The position numbers and the translations under genes were made by a program. Shown in pieces: positions 1-11,536 of a stretch of DNA of 53,091 bases. Origin of the DNA: Leucogyrophana mollusca (taxonomy: Eukaryota; Basidiomycota; Agaricomycetes; Boletales). Numbering within the stretch: the stretch's first letter is position 1; each line of letters opens with the position of its first letter. The stretch is taken from positions 1-53,091 of the forward strand of contig MU266526.1 in assembly GCA_021014945.1 (NCBI GenBank). Direction: 5' to 3'. Below the pieces are notes generated by a model. That model was not told the DNA's origin. It was given only the letters and a program-made list of their open reading frames with translations, and ran no database searches.

Positions 1-1425
1 GGCTGGGTGGAACTTCATGGACTTACCCTGCGAGATTAGCTAATCTTAGTTTGTTTTACTGTACTCTGAGTCTCCCCTGGGCGGAGTGTTGTGCACCAAA
101 TCTCGTGCGTGGTGTGCGCTCGGTCTCTGTGTTGCGCGAAAATCCAGGTGTGTGGCGCGTGAACCCAGGGTGTGTGGCGCAAAATATTAATGTTACAATC
201 GGAGCGTCATAGAGTCCAGCTGACTTGCAATGGAAGAGTACACCTGCAAGTCCTCAAGAAACGCACAACACCGAAAACAAAGCAACCGAGAGACCACAAT
301 CAGGTGGAGTGAAAAACCCCTCGTCACCGTCCCAATTTTTACAACCAAAAATATCCCTCTCCGTTACAACCGACCCGCCTAACTTCACGCGAAGGGTGAA
401 TAGAGTAGTGTCTCGTACATTTTTGCATCCTGTATTGCAGTCTCCTGAGAAGTTTCTGGACGCTGAGAGGAATACGAAAATAGGATGTCTTAGTCCCCCA
501 AGCTTTTACTGGTAAATGAGCATTTACCGCAAGCAAGAGGCATGTCGTGGTCGGGCTTTATTGTCGAGACATGGGCCAGGAATTGAGTAGGATGTGACGG
601 ACGATTTAATGGTCCTCGGGCGAGGATGCACGCCGCATACAGTCGAAAGCGAAAGCAGCACAAGTAAAAGTACTCACCGTGTCTGTGGCACCTGAATGTT
701 CGTCTTGTACGCCATTGCTCATCGCTTTGATAGTCAACCTCAGGTCACAAGTGCATACCCGACATAGCCACTGCTGTGGCTGCATGGGGGGCTAGGGTAG
801 CCTCTAGGTCCAATTAGCTGATATAACCTGGTAGGTCAACTCCATCGTGGAGGCTTCAGCGATGTCGGCGATTGGCATCTGGGGTGCAGAGGCGGAATCA
901 GTCAGTACGTTTGATACAGACTAGTATTTTGATTGCCGAAAACCTGTGGGCGGCTTCATCTGGTCAGTTCCACGATTGATGCCAGTGGACTCTTCATCGA
1001 TGTCGATATCAGACAGCTTGGCATGCAATCATCAGTGCGTCGAGACGAGATAAGCTTGGTGTTGTTGGTATGGAGTTTGGTGGTCTCCACCAGATAATTA
1101 CCTCTTCCCTGTCTCGCTTTGAAGAGTGCTGGGGGAATAGTTTCAAGCTCGACATCCGACAGGTCCTGGTCCCGCAAGGTCAATTAAAAGTCGCAGTGCT
1201 GAGCGTGGGCAATAATCATGACATATGTCCTTCTGGCGGTTAGTTCCCAGGTGGTTTTCATAACGTTACGCCCGTCCGAGTCACCTTCGAGCACGGTTCA
1301 TGTTGAACATTACCCCGTTTCTGGCTGGAGGTTTCAGCGAACCAGCGCCCCCGAACTAGCAGACAATGCGAACCTATGCGAACCTTCAGGAAATTCTACA
1401 TTTTCTATTATACGGCCACCGGAAT
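1..1425. other. No gene recognised
   Basis: No reading frame in this stretch shows a family motif or a run of exons joined by good splice sites. The short open frames are what chance would give in DNA of this composition. It precedes the 3' end of the HtrL/YibB-like gene on the minus strand. Confidence 0.5.
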
Positions 1426-2810
1426 CTACTGCACAAATGTTGTCCTTGTTGGAGTCACCCAATCTGGCCCAAACACACTGTCTCTCCGTAACAGACGCTC
1501 TATCAGGATTGCACTAGTCTCGCGGCATCTCCTTCTCTCCAGTGAGCCGGCATCGGATGACTCCTCGTCCGTCTTCGTATCCACACCCATCACCCACCAG
1601 AAAGCCTCCCACCACCATCTCGATCTCTCCAGCGACTTCTCCCAAACCTCGTTCATGGATTTCCTCTCGCTATCTGATGCCACCCACCACTCAAAGTAAT
1701 ACCAAGGATTTCCGCATCTCCCATCTTCCGGGTCCCATTCGCTTTCAATGCCGCGCTCTTCAGCAATTTGGTTGGCAGTGATACCGAAATGCCTGGATGG
1801 GTCGCGAACCCAGACTGTTGCCATCCTCTCTGGGAATAGTAGTAACAGAGCATTGATCAACGTCTGATCTTTGCCGACGAAGATTTGCCTTGAACGATAT
1901 TCGTCATGGTACGCGTAATAAACTTGGCGCCACCATGTTATGCTGCTGGATGTCCCGCCGAAAAACGAGCCTTGTGTTGAAGAGTATTTCAGTTGAGCTT
2001 CTTGCGCCTCAGAAATACAAACTCACCTTCGCTGAACTCGGTATCAACCGGACCCATACTCTCTTCCCATTCGCGAAATTGGGATCCGGGAGCATCCCAC
2101 ATCGGGATCAAAATCAACTCTCTGTCACTCGTCCCACTTTCCTGCATTTCCTTCAGACCATTCCACACCTCTTTAACCTTTTCGTGATCTGGCCAATCAA
2201 CGTAGCTGTGGCTGTCCCTAAAACTCCCAGCATCGATCCAAAATGCAAACTCATATTCTCCTTCACGAGCTTTATTAGAGTTTTTCAGTCCCTCGTCAAG
2301 AAAATAGGGTTTTGCGTTCCAGACGGCATAAAGGTCGGGTCCGTGTCGCTTTTGTTCTCGATCCCAGTGCCACATCTCTTCGTACTCGGCCTCCATGTCG
2401 CGCAATGGTGGGATCTCAAATGGAGACGAGAATGTGGTGTTTATTGTGAGTGGGTATGGATTTGAACCTCGAAGCTCGTGAATGATGGGCTCCAGTTCAG
2501 GGGTTGTAAACATGTACACGGGCGTGTGAATGGGCTCGAGGAAGTTCGACAGCCAAGTTTTATATGCACCCATGGGGTGTTTGGAGTGGGTCAAGGGAAA
2601 GAAGGCGGAGACGAGAAGTATGGTGCTATTCGTAGGCGGCTGAGGCGACAGTGTCACTCCTGCATTTTTCCCCGTGAAGTGGTAGAGTGCGATAGCAAGT
2701 GAAAATGGATCGTATGCCGTGTACGAGACATACGCGACGACGAGGACTACGACCAGCGCGAGCCCGAAGAGAGTGCGATTCAGGGATTGTCTCGTGGGCC
2801 GAAAGAGCAT
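1426..2810 (-). CDS. HtrL/YibB-like type II membrane protein
   Basis: Two exons, 2810..2027 and 1970..1426, split by a 56-nt GT-AG intron, give a 442-aa protein. An N-terminal hydrophobic segment (about residues 14-30, LFGLALVVVLVVAYVSY) suggests a signal anchor with a lumenal C-terminal part. The body carries blocks I associate with the HtrL/YibB family (a family without an assigned reaction, with a glycosyltransferase-like look): FWIDAGSFRD, GSFFGG right at the exon junction, then YYAYHDEY and FVGKDQTLINALLLLFPER. The splice restores the G of GSFFGG exactly, which fixes the intron. The start is the first ATG before the hydrophobic segment. The last 60 residues are rich in Arg/Glu and less conserved-looking. 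The function is unknown; a role in the Golgi or cell surface glycans is only inference. Confidence 0.85.
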
Positions 2811-4489
2811 AATGAGTTGGGTCGAATCCGTTTCTGCCTCTCGACCAAAGCTGACTACTTTTCTCTAGGTGTTTGAACTGCCTCGTCGCAGGGAATCCGC
2901 AGTTCCCACTGCTGCGCGCGCCCTGCTGATCTAAGCATATGTGATGGATTCAATTTCTCGTTATCTTGGGGCTTCGACACTGGCTTTCTGTTGCGCTCTC
3001 GGCGAACCTGTCATATCGCGAGATATTTATCGGTCTCGGACATTTTCTTATCGCCCACCTACTCTGATCCCATTTGCCGGCGATTGGAACTCAAACATGG
3101 GTGCCGAGCACACGATCTCTGTCCCAGCTTCGTGCTGCGCATTGCGCAGCCATGAGGGATAAACTAAGTTTAGTTCCGTGTTATCCACGACACCCCAGTT
3201 TTTGTCGATGCACTAACCACTATTATCCTAGCCTCGCTTTACATGCGCCGCTGGCACTCGACTTATCGCCTGACCTTCAATTTCCTCGCAATGGGTTGTT
3301 ATGGGTTGCGTCCGTCGACAGCGCCCAGTGTTTCAACCGGATCTCGGCTGTTGACATAGACGAACTCGTCGTTCATACGGATGATCACGACGTCTGAAGC
3401 GTTGATGTGTTCGCGGACACCTCGCCGGAAACATCACCCGCACCCGTCCAAAAACCATGACCTCCGATTTCGAAGAGCGTGAGCGATACTCGTATCCCAG
3501 CCCTCCTGTTTGTGGCCTTCACCGAGACGGGGGGGGTCTGATATGTCCTGAAATAGCATCCCTGGGCCTCACCGATTATCTTTGGGAAAAGCCGTAAAAC
3601 CCCCGCCTCCTGTTGGCCGTGAAAAACCACACATGACACCAGACCATCAGGCCCTCCTCTGCCCTGATTTCACAAGGCGACTCAAAGGATCTTGGTATGG
3701 TTTCGGGTCGCAGGTCCTGGATATTTTTGGCGGAAGAGATAACAAGGGCGGTGTCTTGATGCGACAGTTGGTTGCCTGGGTCGGATCTGTCTATTTGATA
3801 AATTAAGGGACGTCGTGGCATTCCGTGCACAGAGACTGGAGGCAGCTGCACACTGACTTCGTGCAGATGCCGGGGAAGTATCTTTTGCGTTATCATGGCG
3901 AGAGTACCCCTCTGGAAATTCGTTGCACCAAGGTGTACCGATTCTATTTTGAGCTTCAACATATTATTCGACACCTATTTGAGCAAATTGTTGGGTGGAA
4001 CGTAGTACTATCAGAGAGCCATAGATGATTATTAATAGGTTATGTACTAGAGACTGTCTACTTGCTGACATGCATGACCGCGAATTCGTATCGAGGCTTT
4101 GTACAAGTACTATTGGCCCATCCGTGACGAACGCGACAGGGGTTACGGTCGGTACTAAGTGACCAATGTAATGCGGTCGTCCAGTCATAATGAGTCGATA
4201 AAATTTTCAGTACGCGGGAGGGAACGGAATGTGGGGCGGGTGATGTGCTTGGACACTTGTACTAACCGAGAAATTCCAACAACCACCTGATTTCCACCTC
4301 GTCAGGATTGGCGGTGCAGCACAGTGAACCCCTGAACAAAAGGCTAGTCACGTGTGCTCGCGGCGCTCCGACGGCCTCATTTTACAGTTCGCTTGGCTTT
4401 CACCGAGTCCTGCTGGCCAGCAACTGTGTTGTTATAAGTACGGGTTTGCTGACGCCTTCGTTGAATAGCGCCAAAGAATTCCCACCGCA
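2811..4489. other. Intergenic; holds one gene relic
   Basis: Apart from the coding-like relic at 3299..3510, I see no supportable gene. The open frames here have no family motif and no consistent splice structure. Confidence 0.45.
3299..3510 (-). pseudogene. Unidentified gene relic, frameshifted
   Basis: The minus strand reads a protein-like run (LFEIGGHGFWTGAGDVSG, from about 3480 down) and then, one frame over, INASDVVIIRMNDEFVYVN followed by a natural stop at 3299. Both halves have the texture of real protein, and a change of frame lies near 3415 with no usable intron. I do not recognise the family. Upstream exons could not be traced with confidence, so this is called a remnant of the 3' end of a lost gene. 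Confidence 0.3.
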
Positions 4490-5138
4490 ATGGCCACACA
4501 AGACTGGACCTCGCTCCCGGATAATTTACCCGTCCCACAAGACGATGGCTCTGCCAACCACCTTCCCTCTCGCAAGCTCCCAGAATCAATTTTCTTATCC
4601 GCCACAACTGGCCCGGACATCAACCTTCACTCTATCTCCCTCGAGAATCCCGTGCTGGTGTTCATTTATCCTCGGACTGGTCAACCTGGGGTACCCAATC
4701 CAGATGGATGGGATGATATTCCCGGCGCAAGGGGCTGTACACCTGTTCGTGATTATGTCCCTGTCGCGTTGTTGGCTCACAGACGAACACACGCTGATTA
4801 TCTCATTTTACCAGGAACTTTGTGCTGTGCGGGACTCAATCGACGCTCTCCGCACACTCGCTCCCAATCTCGTTATCTTCGCCCTTAGCACGCAATCCAC
4901 TGCCTACCAAAAAGAGGTAGCCGAACGTCTGCATCTCCCCTACCCAATTTTGAGCGATCAGAGCCTTGCTCTCACGAACGGTTTGGAGCTGCCAACATTT
5001 GAGGTAAACGGGGAGGTTTTATTGAAGCGGATCACTCTTTTGATCAGAGGGGGAGTGGTTGTTGACGTAAACTATCCGGTATTCCCGTCAGACCAGGCAG
5101 CCAAGCTGGCTGAACAGTTGCTCAATGATCTCTCATGA
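4490..5138 (+). CDS. AhpC/TSA-type peroxiredoxin, two-Cys
   Basis: Exons 4490..4744 and 4815..5138 give 192 aa. The protein is a thioredoxin-fold peroxiredoxin that should reduce hydroperoxides, with electrons from thioredoxin or glutathione systems in the cytosol (no targeting signal seen). The joined exons read GARGCTPELCAVRDS, so the junction falls inside the active site: peroxidatic Cys83 and a second Cys at 88 (C-x4-C). Also seen are FIYPRTGQPGVPNPDGWDDI before it and LSTQSTAYQKEVAERLHLPY after it. The donor GTTCGT at 4745 was preferred to GTCCCT at 4757 because only the former restores the Cys-x4-Cys motif; the acceptor at 4814 follows a good CTGAT branch site. The sequence looks closer to bacterial peroxiredoxins of this layout than to the usual fungal Prx1/Prx5 types. 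Confidence 0.88.
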
Positions 5139-5787
5139 ATCTTAGCGTCAGTCGCGCTCTGTCAATCTTTACTATTTGTATAACTTCTCAAAGTTCCTAT
5201 CCCACGCGTTTCCGGACGGAACCCGGGGCCAAGACCAGGATAGTGACTCGCTGTGCTGGAAGTTTGGACGGTACATGATACAATGATCGCGTTGCCACTT
5301 GGTCGCGATGATCAGAACTTCTTCGCTTCGAGGGGTTCACAGCAGAGCATCTGTGCAAGGAGCGCTGACAGGATGCCATAGGGATGAATTCAACTTCCTA
5401 CCCAATAGCTCTCCGAGTCGGGGTATTTTGTTCAACCGCTACGGCGGAAAATGGGTTTTTCAGCTCTTACTTTGAGGTCTAATCGCTTTTACAATGTTTT
5501 CAGGTTTTGAATCGTGGTGCGACGATGACAGGTATGTCTCGGTTACACCAGTCCTGACGAGTGCTCGCTGAACCATTACTCGTGGCATCCCCCGGTATTT
5601 CGACGCGCTGGTGTCCAACTAGCTGCAACTAGCTGCAGCTAGCTGCTGCCTACCACCAACCTCTGGAATAGGTACAGCAATGCTGTACTTTCGATTGATG
5701 CACATCACATACTCCCGGGTATATAAACAGAAGATTCGCAAACAAACATCGCTCTCAGATCCTAGACTTTTGACGAACATTTGCAAG
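5139..5787. other. Intergenic with AGCTGC repeat and TATA box
   Basis: The 3' part is the promoter of the DUF6533 gene. It contains a short run of near-repeats of CTAGCTGCA/AGCTGC at about 5620-5650 and a TATA box at 5720. No gene is seen. Confidence 0.5.
5720..5727 (+). promoter_or_regulatory. TATA box
   Basis: TATATAAA lies 60 nt upstream of the ATG at 5788. Its sequence and distance fit a core promoter for the DUF6533 gene. Confidence 0.6.
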
Positions 5788-7390
5788 ATGTCCACGGCCC
5801 CCGCCGATAGCGTTTCACAGCTTGTGGGACTCCAAACAGCAAAGGTGAGTGCATGACTCACTGGATTCCCCGAAATGTTTTCCTGACATTACTGTTGGCG
5901 TGTTCAGTATTTCACCAGTAAGACGCATAGTCTTATCGTGAAGACATACTCACTCTCACTTCGTCAAAGTTGCTGCATCCGCACTTCTGGTACGCTATGG
6001 ACTCAGGTGCCCATGGATAGACCACTGACACCACCAGGTATTTGACTATTGTATCACCTTCCAATCCGAAGTGAGTTTTGTCTACTCCAACGGGGTGCGT
6101 TGGCTCACGAAGCTCAGGTCCATTGGATATGGGGAAGGCGATGGGATGTCACTCGTATCATGTTTACAATATCCCGCTATCTGACCTTCGCTGCGGCCTT
6201 CATGACTTCTTATGGTGAGCAACACGCTAAACCGGCTCCAGCTACTTCCTCAACATTCTCCTTAACCAGCGGCCGTAAAAAATCGCGATGGAGAGAACGT
6301 GCGCAACAGTGGACTTCTTTGAGAAAACGTGCGATGGCTAACACCTTGCGATACAGTGCATTCCCTACGGTCATGCATCTAATGGTTTGTACCATAAAAT
6401 GGGACGGAATCTATTCTGATGCTGTAAAACATCGGTAGCCATACACATTATCAGTATTATCTCTGCCGAAGGTAATATCTGCCAAACCTGTTTAACTGGC
6501 TTGACCACACCCGGCTTACAAGCACCTTAAGGACTACTTATCCTGCGAACGTACGCCTTCTGGCAAGGCAATAAGAAAGTTCTGGCCAGCCTGCTGGTAC
6601 TTGGTGTGGTAGGGCGATCTGCAGTGTTGTGATTCCTTCGTGATACTCACCTAGTACATCGAAAGGCATGCATAATTGGAAGCGTCAGTGTTTCAGCTTT
6701 TGTGGTCGCCATGCAGTCATCCGTTGCAGGTATGGTTCTACCCTTGAAAAGGTCTCTTGATCCTGAGTCACCTCCGGCAGCAACATCGTCAGGGTGTATC
6801 TTCGAGAGCTCCAGGAGCAGCGCCTACCAATACTTTTTTCTCGTCCTTTACGAGTCTGGTCAGTCCTGAACTCAGCTTACTTCAAGTTAAAGGTACATGT
6901 GGTCTTACTCATAATTACGACAGTTTTACTCGGGATGACAGTGTACAAAAGACAGAGTGACTATCGATACTTAGACAGCTCTCTGCTCACTGCGCTTTAT
7001 CGAGATGGTGTCATGTACATCTTGTGCATCCTTCGTGCGTTCTTTTTGTTGGATTATGTCCACGCTTCAACATAAACCCAGTGCTATCGGTGACCAACAT
7101 CATTGTTGCCGTCGTTGTTCCTGTGAGTGGCATTGATATCCATGAACCAGAGAGACTTAACCCTACTCTAGATTGGATACAGTAACATGACGGATGGGTG
7201 TGTCATTGTGTGCATTAGTCTCAACATCTCGGTTCCGCTAACAAAGATTCTTTCCAGACCACAGATTGTCACCCACAGCATTCTGGCTTCGCGCATCCTC
7301 TTCAGCCTTCGCCAGGTTCACACAAATATGGTGCGGCAAGACGTCACTGGTACTACCTTCGTTCTGAGTCCAATAAATACTGGCCGTTGA
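5788..7390 (+). CDS. DUF6533 seven-helix membrane protein (possibly damaged)
   Basis: A basidiomycete DUF6533 protein: integral membrane, seven predicted helices, function unknown. The first five exons splice cleanly: 5788..5844, 5908..5917 (10 nt), 5970..5989 (20 nt), 6038..6070, 6118..6214. They read KYFTIAASALLVFDYCITF, then WGRRWDVTRIMFTISRYLTF, the family's hallmark. Later blocks are IISAEG at about 6450-6470, LLILRTYAFWQGNKKVLAS from 6535, CIFESSRSSAYQYFFLVLY from 6795, LKVHVVLLIITTVLLGM and SSLLTALYRDGVMYILCIL to 7030, and VTHSILASRILFSLRQ from 7267. Two joints (6260-6440 and 6860-6890) could not be bridged by ordinary introns, and the second needs a frame change. The gene may therefore be decaying. 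A broken tandem copy follows. Confidence 0.7.
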
Positions 7391-7898
7391 GTGTTGAAAG
7401 GTGTTTTACCCTGGACTGGGCACCCAGTTTCAAAACTGTTAAATGGACACAGATATCGTGAAGAAGCCGAGTCCCCTAGCTACATTGCTTCTCGGACTCC
7501 CTAGTTATGTGTAGAACCTTAGACACATTGATCGTTTACGACTAGTTCAGAGCGCGTGCTGCCGAACTATTGGTGACCTGGTCTAATCGGCGATTGGATT
7601 TCGAACTTGAAACCAACTTGAAACTTCTCTGCTGACTCGAACGCCGTTACAGTGGTTTACGCTCTCCCACCTTCCCTTGGGACCTTCGCGCATATGATGG
7701 TTGTTAATCGAGGCCCACGTCGTCGCAAAATGTGTTCTCGTCGGCTTTTTTTAGTTGAAACTGTGGCTTTGGCGACCTGATGTACCGTGAGGTGCCAGTA
7801 GCACGACGGCTGTTCATCACTGCCAAACTTACGCCCTGCAGTCATTGACACACCATATGTATGTCTGTTCATAGTCCCGCAAAGCACGCTTTTCTTCC
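7391..7898. other. Intergenic spacer between tandem DUF6533 copies
   Basis: No gene seen. The stretch separates the two DUF6533 copies and should hold the promoter of the second. Confidence 0.45.
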
Positions 7899-8649
7899 AT
7901 GATGTCTGCGATGGTCACCACGGATACTATTTCGCGGTCCTTGGGCCAACAAACAGCTAAGGTCTCGTCATTGTCGGCTCTGTGTTCTAAGCTGACAGTA
8001 ATCCCTACTCCAGTACTTTAATGGTATTCTCAAAGTTAGCGTTCTATCTGGATGTACCTTTCAAACTTCCAGAAGCAGCGCCCTTCAATATTTGTTTTTG
8101 ATGGACTATGAGATTGGTGGGTTTGGTCTTGCGCACATGGGGTCTTCCACGGGCATCGCAAACAGTGTCAAGCTGATGAGCATGAAGTATTGTCGTGCCT
8201 GACAATTTTCAAACGGTTCCGAGAGTATCGCGACCACAGCAGCTCTTTGGTTGCCACACTTTACTGGGATGGCATCGGGTACATGACCTGTATCATATGG
8301 GAGTCCCCACATCTTCTTGACCTTTTCCGAAATCTGACAGAATTTAAGTGCTTTCCGCCACCAATATGTCGATCACTCTGGCTGTTCAGGTGAGTTATAG
8401 GTCGACAATGGCTACGAGAGTCAATACTCAAAACAGCCCAATGAGATCGCCTACAATGAAGTTATGGACACGTTTGTTGCTTTTCACAGTTGGGCGTAGA
8501 GTTCCTGAACCTCACCGCGTCACAGTGCACAGCTCGTCATTCACAGCATGCTGGCCTCTCGGATCTTGTTTAAGCTTCGAGAGAGCGACAAGCGCGCTCA
8601 CGAACTGACGCTCTCGCTCTCACACGTCTCCGAGTTTAGGGCAACATAG
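7899..8649 (+). pseudogene. Truncated tandem copy of the DUF6533 gene
   Basis: The first exon at 7899 (two adjacent ATGs) encodes TDTISRSLGQQTAK, matching ADSVSQLVGLQTAK of the upstream copy. The sequence then jumps directly to the block CTFQTSRSSALQYLFLMDYE (about 8050-8115; upstream copy CIFESSRSSAYQYFFLVLYE). The exons for the first helices and the DVTRI..SRYLTF hallmark are absent. Downstream blocks remain: IFKRFREYRDHSSSLVATLY, WDGIGYMTCIIW and QLVIHSMLASRILFKLRESD, ending at a stop at 8647..8649. Loss of the N-terminal helices means a seven-helix protein cannot be made, so I call it a pseudogene. Confidence 0.65.
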
Positions 8650-9061
8650 CAACTTCGACGAGAACCCAGGTGTCCGTGATTAGGACTTTACAGCTCGAGA
8701 ATCCTTGCGAAACTCTGTTTTGCAGTGGCTGAACACTTGAAGGTTCGATAGCCGATGTAGATAAAGATAAGATAGGGCTGGTAACTTTTGATCCGCGAAG
8801 TGTCCACCCGGCCAATTTTGTACAAACTCACGGTACTCTTCGAACGTCCACGGGATCATAGACGTCGACCATAAATATTAGCCGGACACCAGGTATATAT
8901 ACAGTTCTTCCCTATCTTTCAGTGCGCCGAAACGTAAATCACCTGCAGGTCTTGTGCAGGTCAGCAAAAAATATCGGCCGCCATGCACCGAAATCGCACC
9001 ACACAAACCATATCATCCTTCCGCTCGCAGTCGCGTGTTTTGGCTTTGTTCAGAAATCTTC
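8650..9061. other. Promoter region of the MFS exporter
   Basis: No gene. A TATATATA at 8894 lies about 160 nt before the first in-frame ATG of the MFS gene at 9062. The open frame upstream of that ATG contains no ATG of its own. Confidence 0.5.
8894..8901 (+). promoter_or_regulatory. Probable TATA box
   Basis: TATATATA upstream of the MFS gene start at 9062; position fits a core promoter with a leader of about 130 nt. Confidence 0.45.
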
Positions 9062-11536
9062 ATGTCGTCTCCCCCCACTGACGGAGTCCTCACATCTGGA
9101 TCACCAAGTCCCAGGTCCTCGCGAATTGGTGTGTCGAAGGATGGCGCAGTGGTCAATCTCACCGACCAGACAAACCTCCTCCCGTTCAAAAAGGTCGTGG
9201 CGGTATTTTTCGGGTTGGCACTTTGCGTGGTGGTGTCCGCGCTCGACTCCGTCATTGTAGCCACTGCTCTCCCGACTATCTCGGCCTCTTTTAACGCAGG
9301 ATCAGTTGCCTCATGGGTCCCTTCAGCCTATCTATTGACGTCAACGAGTTTCCAGCCACTGTACGGTCGATTCAGTGATATATTCGGTCGGAAGGCAGCG
9401 CTCTGCTTGGCTATGGTAGTTTTCATGATTGGGAGCCTGGTTTCAGGATTCTCGAGGACCATCATAGAACTCATCGTATTCCGAGGTTTTGCTGGGGCTG
9501 GAGGTGGCGGAATTGTCAGCATGGCACAGATAATCATGTCCGATGTCGTCAGTCTGCGCGATAGGTGAGCTTCTACTTGACCCCTAGATACACCACTAGC
9601 TAACATTTCCGTCGCTTTATAGGGGTAAGTATCAGGGGATTATTGGAGGTGTTGTAGCCCTAGGATATGCAATTGGGCCTCCTGTTGGAGGTAATGCGCG
9701 ATTTTATACAAACGAGCTTTGGCGGCTAAATCCGAATTTTTGAGGTGCACTCTCAGAAAGAGTCAGCTGGCGGGTACGTCTCCTGCCAGATTTTGGTGCT
9801 CTCCGGCTCATATCTCTTCAACGACCCAGTGGTGCTTCTGGGTTAACCTGCCCGTGTCATTGTGCGCACTTTGCGTTGTAATTTTTGTCCTCCCCTTGAA
9901 GTCGGTCGAAGGCGATTTTAAGAGGTAAGTCATCTACCTTGAGGATTGGTCAAAGTTACGTGACGCAAAGTCATTTCCCCCCAGGAAACTGCTTTCCGTC
10001 GATTATCTGGGTGCTGGACTCACCCTCATTGGATCTACACTTGTGATTCTGCCTCTTATATGGGTGAACACACTGCTGTTGCGCGACTCGCGTACTCTCT
10101 GATATTATCCTGTAGGGTGGCGTGACATTTCCGTGGTCATCCCCAGTGGTCCTAGCCCCCCTCTTCTCCGGGGTGGTAATAGTGTTAATATTCTGTTTCT
10201 GGGAATGGAAATGGGCGCGGCTGCCCATCGTGCCTAGTAGGTTTTAAAGCCGTCACAGTATATGTGCCGTACTGACGTTCGCTCCCCCAAAAAGTGTACA
10301 TCTTCAAACACGTCACAGTAACAGGAGTGTACATTACCATGTTCGCAAAGTATGTGGTTACACTCCAAGTTCTAACGTTGAAACCCGACCTGCGCCATCT
10401 TTTCTCTCCTAGTGGTTTCGTGTTCTTCTCCTCCTTATACTACCTGCCACAGTTTTTCCAAGTTGCACTCGGTTATTCGCCTATTCGATCAGGCGTGTTC
10501 CTTCTTCCTGTGCTGGTCAGCCAGTCATTCGCAAGCTGGGTAGCGGTAGGCCCCGTATGCTTGGTAGTTCGAGCAAGACAGTGACCAGTTCATCCATAGG
10601 GTATCACGGTCAGCCGCACAGGCCGATATCGGGTGGGCCCCCTTAGGATTATGCCACCCACGTGTACTCACATTCACCTCTCAGACCATCGTATATGTAG
10701 GATTTAGTGTTTGGGCGGTCGGCTGTGGCTGCTTGTCAACTGTCACAACATCGACACCTAAAGCGCTATTAGTGTTCTTCATGTTGCTTTCTGGAGTAGG
10801 TGCTGGCCAGGTGAGGACGAACACCGTATTTCCTCCAACTTTCTTACCTGATGGACTTTTCTACTCCCAGACGCTTCAGACTACTACGGTTGCCGCACAG
10901 GCCAGCGTGTCCAGAAGGGACATGTCAGTCGTCACTGCTGTTCGAAATGTGAAATATCTCTCGATCATCTTTTCCTCGTACTCCACTTACGCAGTGTGGT
11001 CAATTTTTAGTTCATTCGGCTTCTCGGGGGCACGCTATCTTTAGCGATTGGATCTACGATAATGTATGTGAGAAGCGCTTCCGGTTCTCTGAAAGACTCA
11101 CTGTTGTCGGATCTCATTCAGCAACAATTCCCTTCGGAGTGTCCTTGCTTCACTGTCGCTTTCTCCCTCTGCAATATCAACTATCATCGATGACCCCACC
11201 ATCCTTGGATCACATGCATCTGATTCTCAGCTCGCATCTCTCGGGCTCTCGCCTGCTGTTGCCTCGTATATCTTGTCTCACGGCTACACCAGAGGTTTCA
11301 GATCAGTGTTCATTTTGAATGCATGCCTCGCTGCTGTTGCTACCATAGCGAGTATCACCATGATCAAACACAAAGAGCTGATGCGCGGCGACGAGGAGAG
11401 GCTAAAAGCCGAAGCCAAGCTGGGTTTCCAGAGTAGAACGCACTCGGTACCAGACAAAGCTGTACGGGTAGCATCTATACAAGAAGAATCAGCGACCGAC
11501 ATAGAAATGGGATTGCTGGTGAGTACCATTGTATGA
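9062..11536 (+). CDS. MFS multidrug exporter, DHA2 (14-helix) type
   Basis: Thirteen exons: 9062..9564, 9623..9690, 9757..9773, 9830..9924, 9985..10063, 10116..10236, 10295..10349, 10413..10545, 10600..10632, 10685..10810, 10871..10948, 11011..11063, 11122..11536. They encode 591 aa, and all phases agree. The protein is a plasma-membrane or vacuolar proton-drug antiporter of the major facilitator superfamily. Visible motifs are LDSVIVATALPTI in helix 1 (DHA2 type), YGRFSDIFGRKAAL (motif A, helix 2-3 loop), FRGFAGAGGGGIVS, and SWRWCFWVNLPVSL, the signature of 14-helix members, rebuilt across the 17-nt exon 3. The C-terminal loop contains VSRRDMSVVTAVRN and FIRLLGGTLSLAIGS. The start at 9062 is the first in-frame ATG. 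It heads a run of four co-oriented genes; substrate unknown. Confidence 0.92.

Noticed and set aside
4745..4756. Alternative donor GTCCCT at 4757 for the peroxiredoxin intron
   Set aside because: It would insert VRDY between GCTP and ELC and destroy the Cys-x4-Cys active site; GTTCGT at 4745 restores it.
5620..5650. AGCTGC near-repeats as a possible microsatellite or inverted element
   Set aside because: Only three imperfect copies; too short to call a repeat element.
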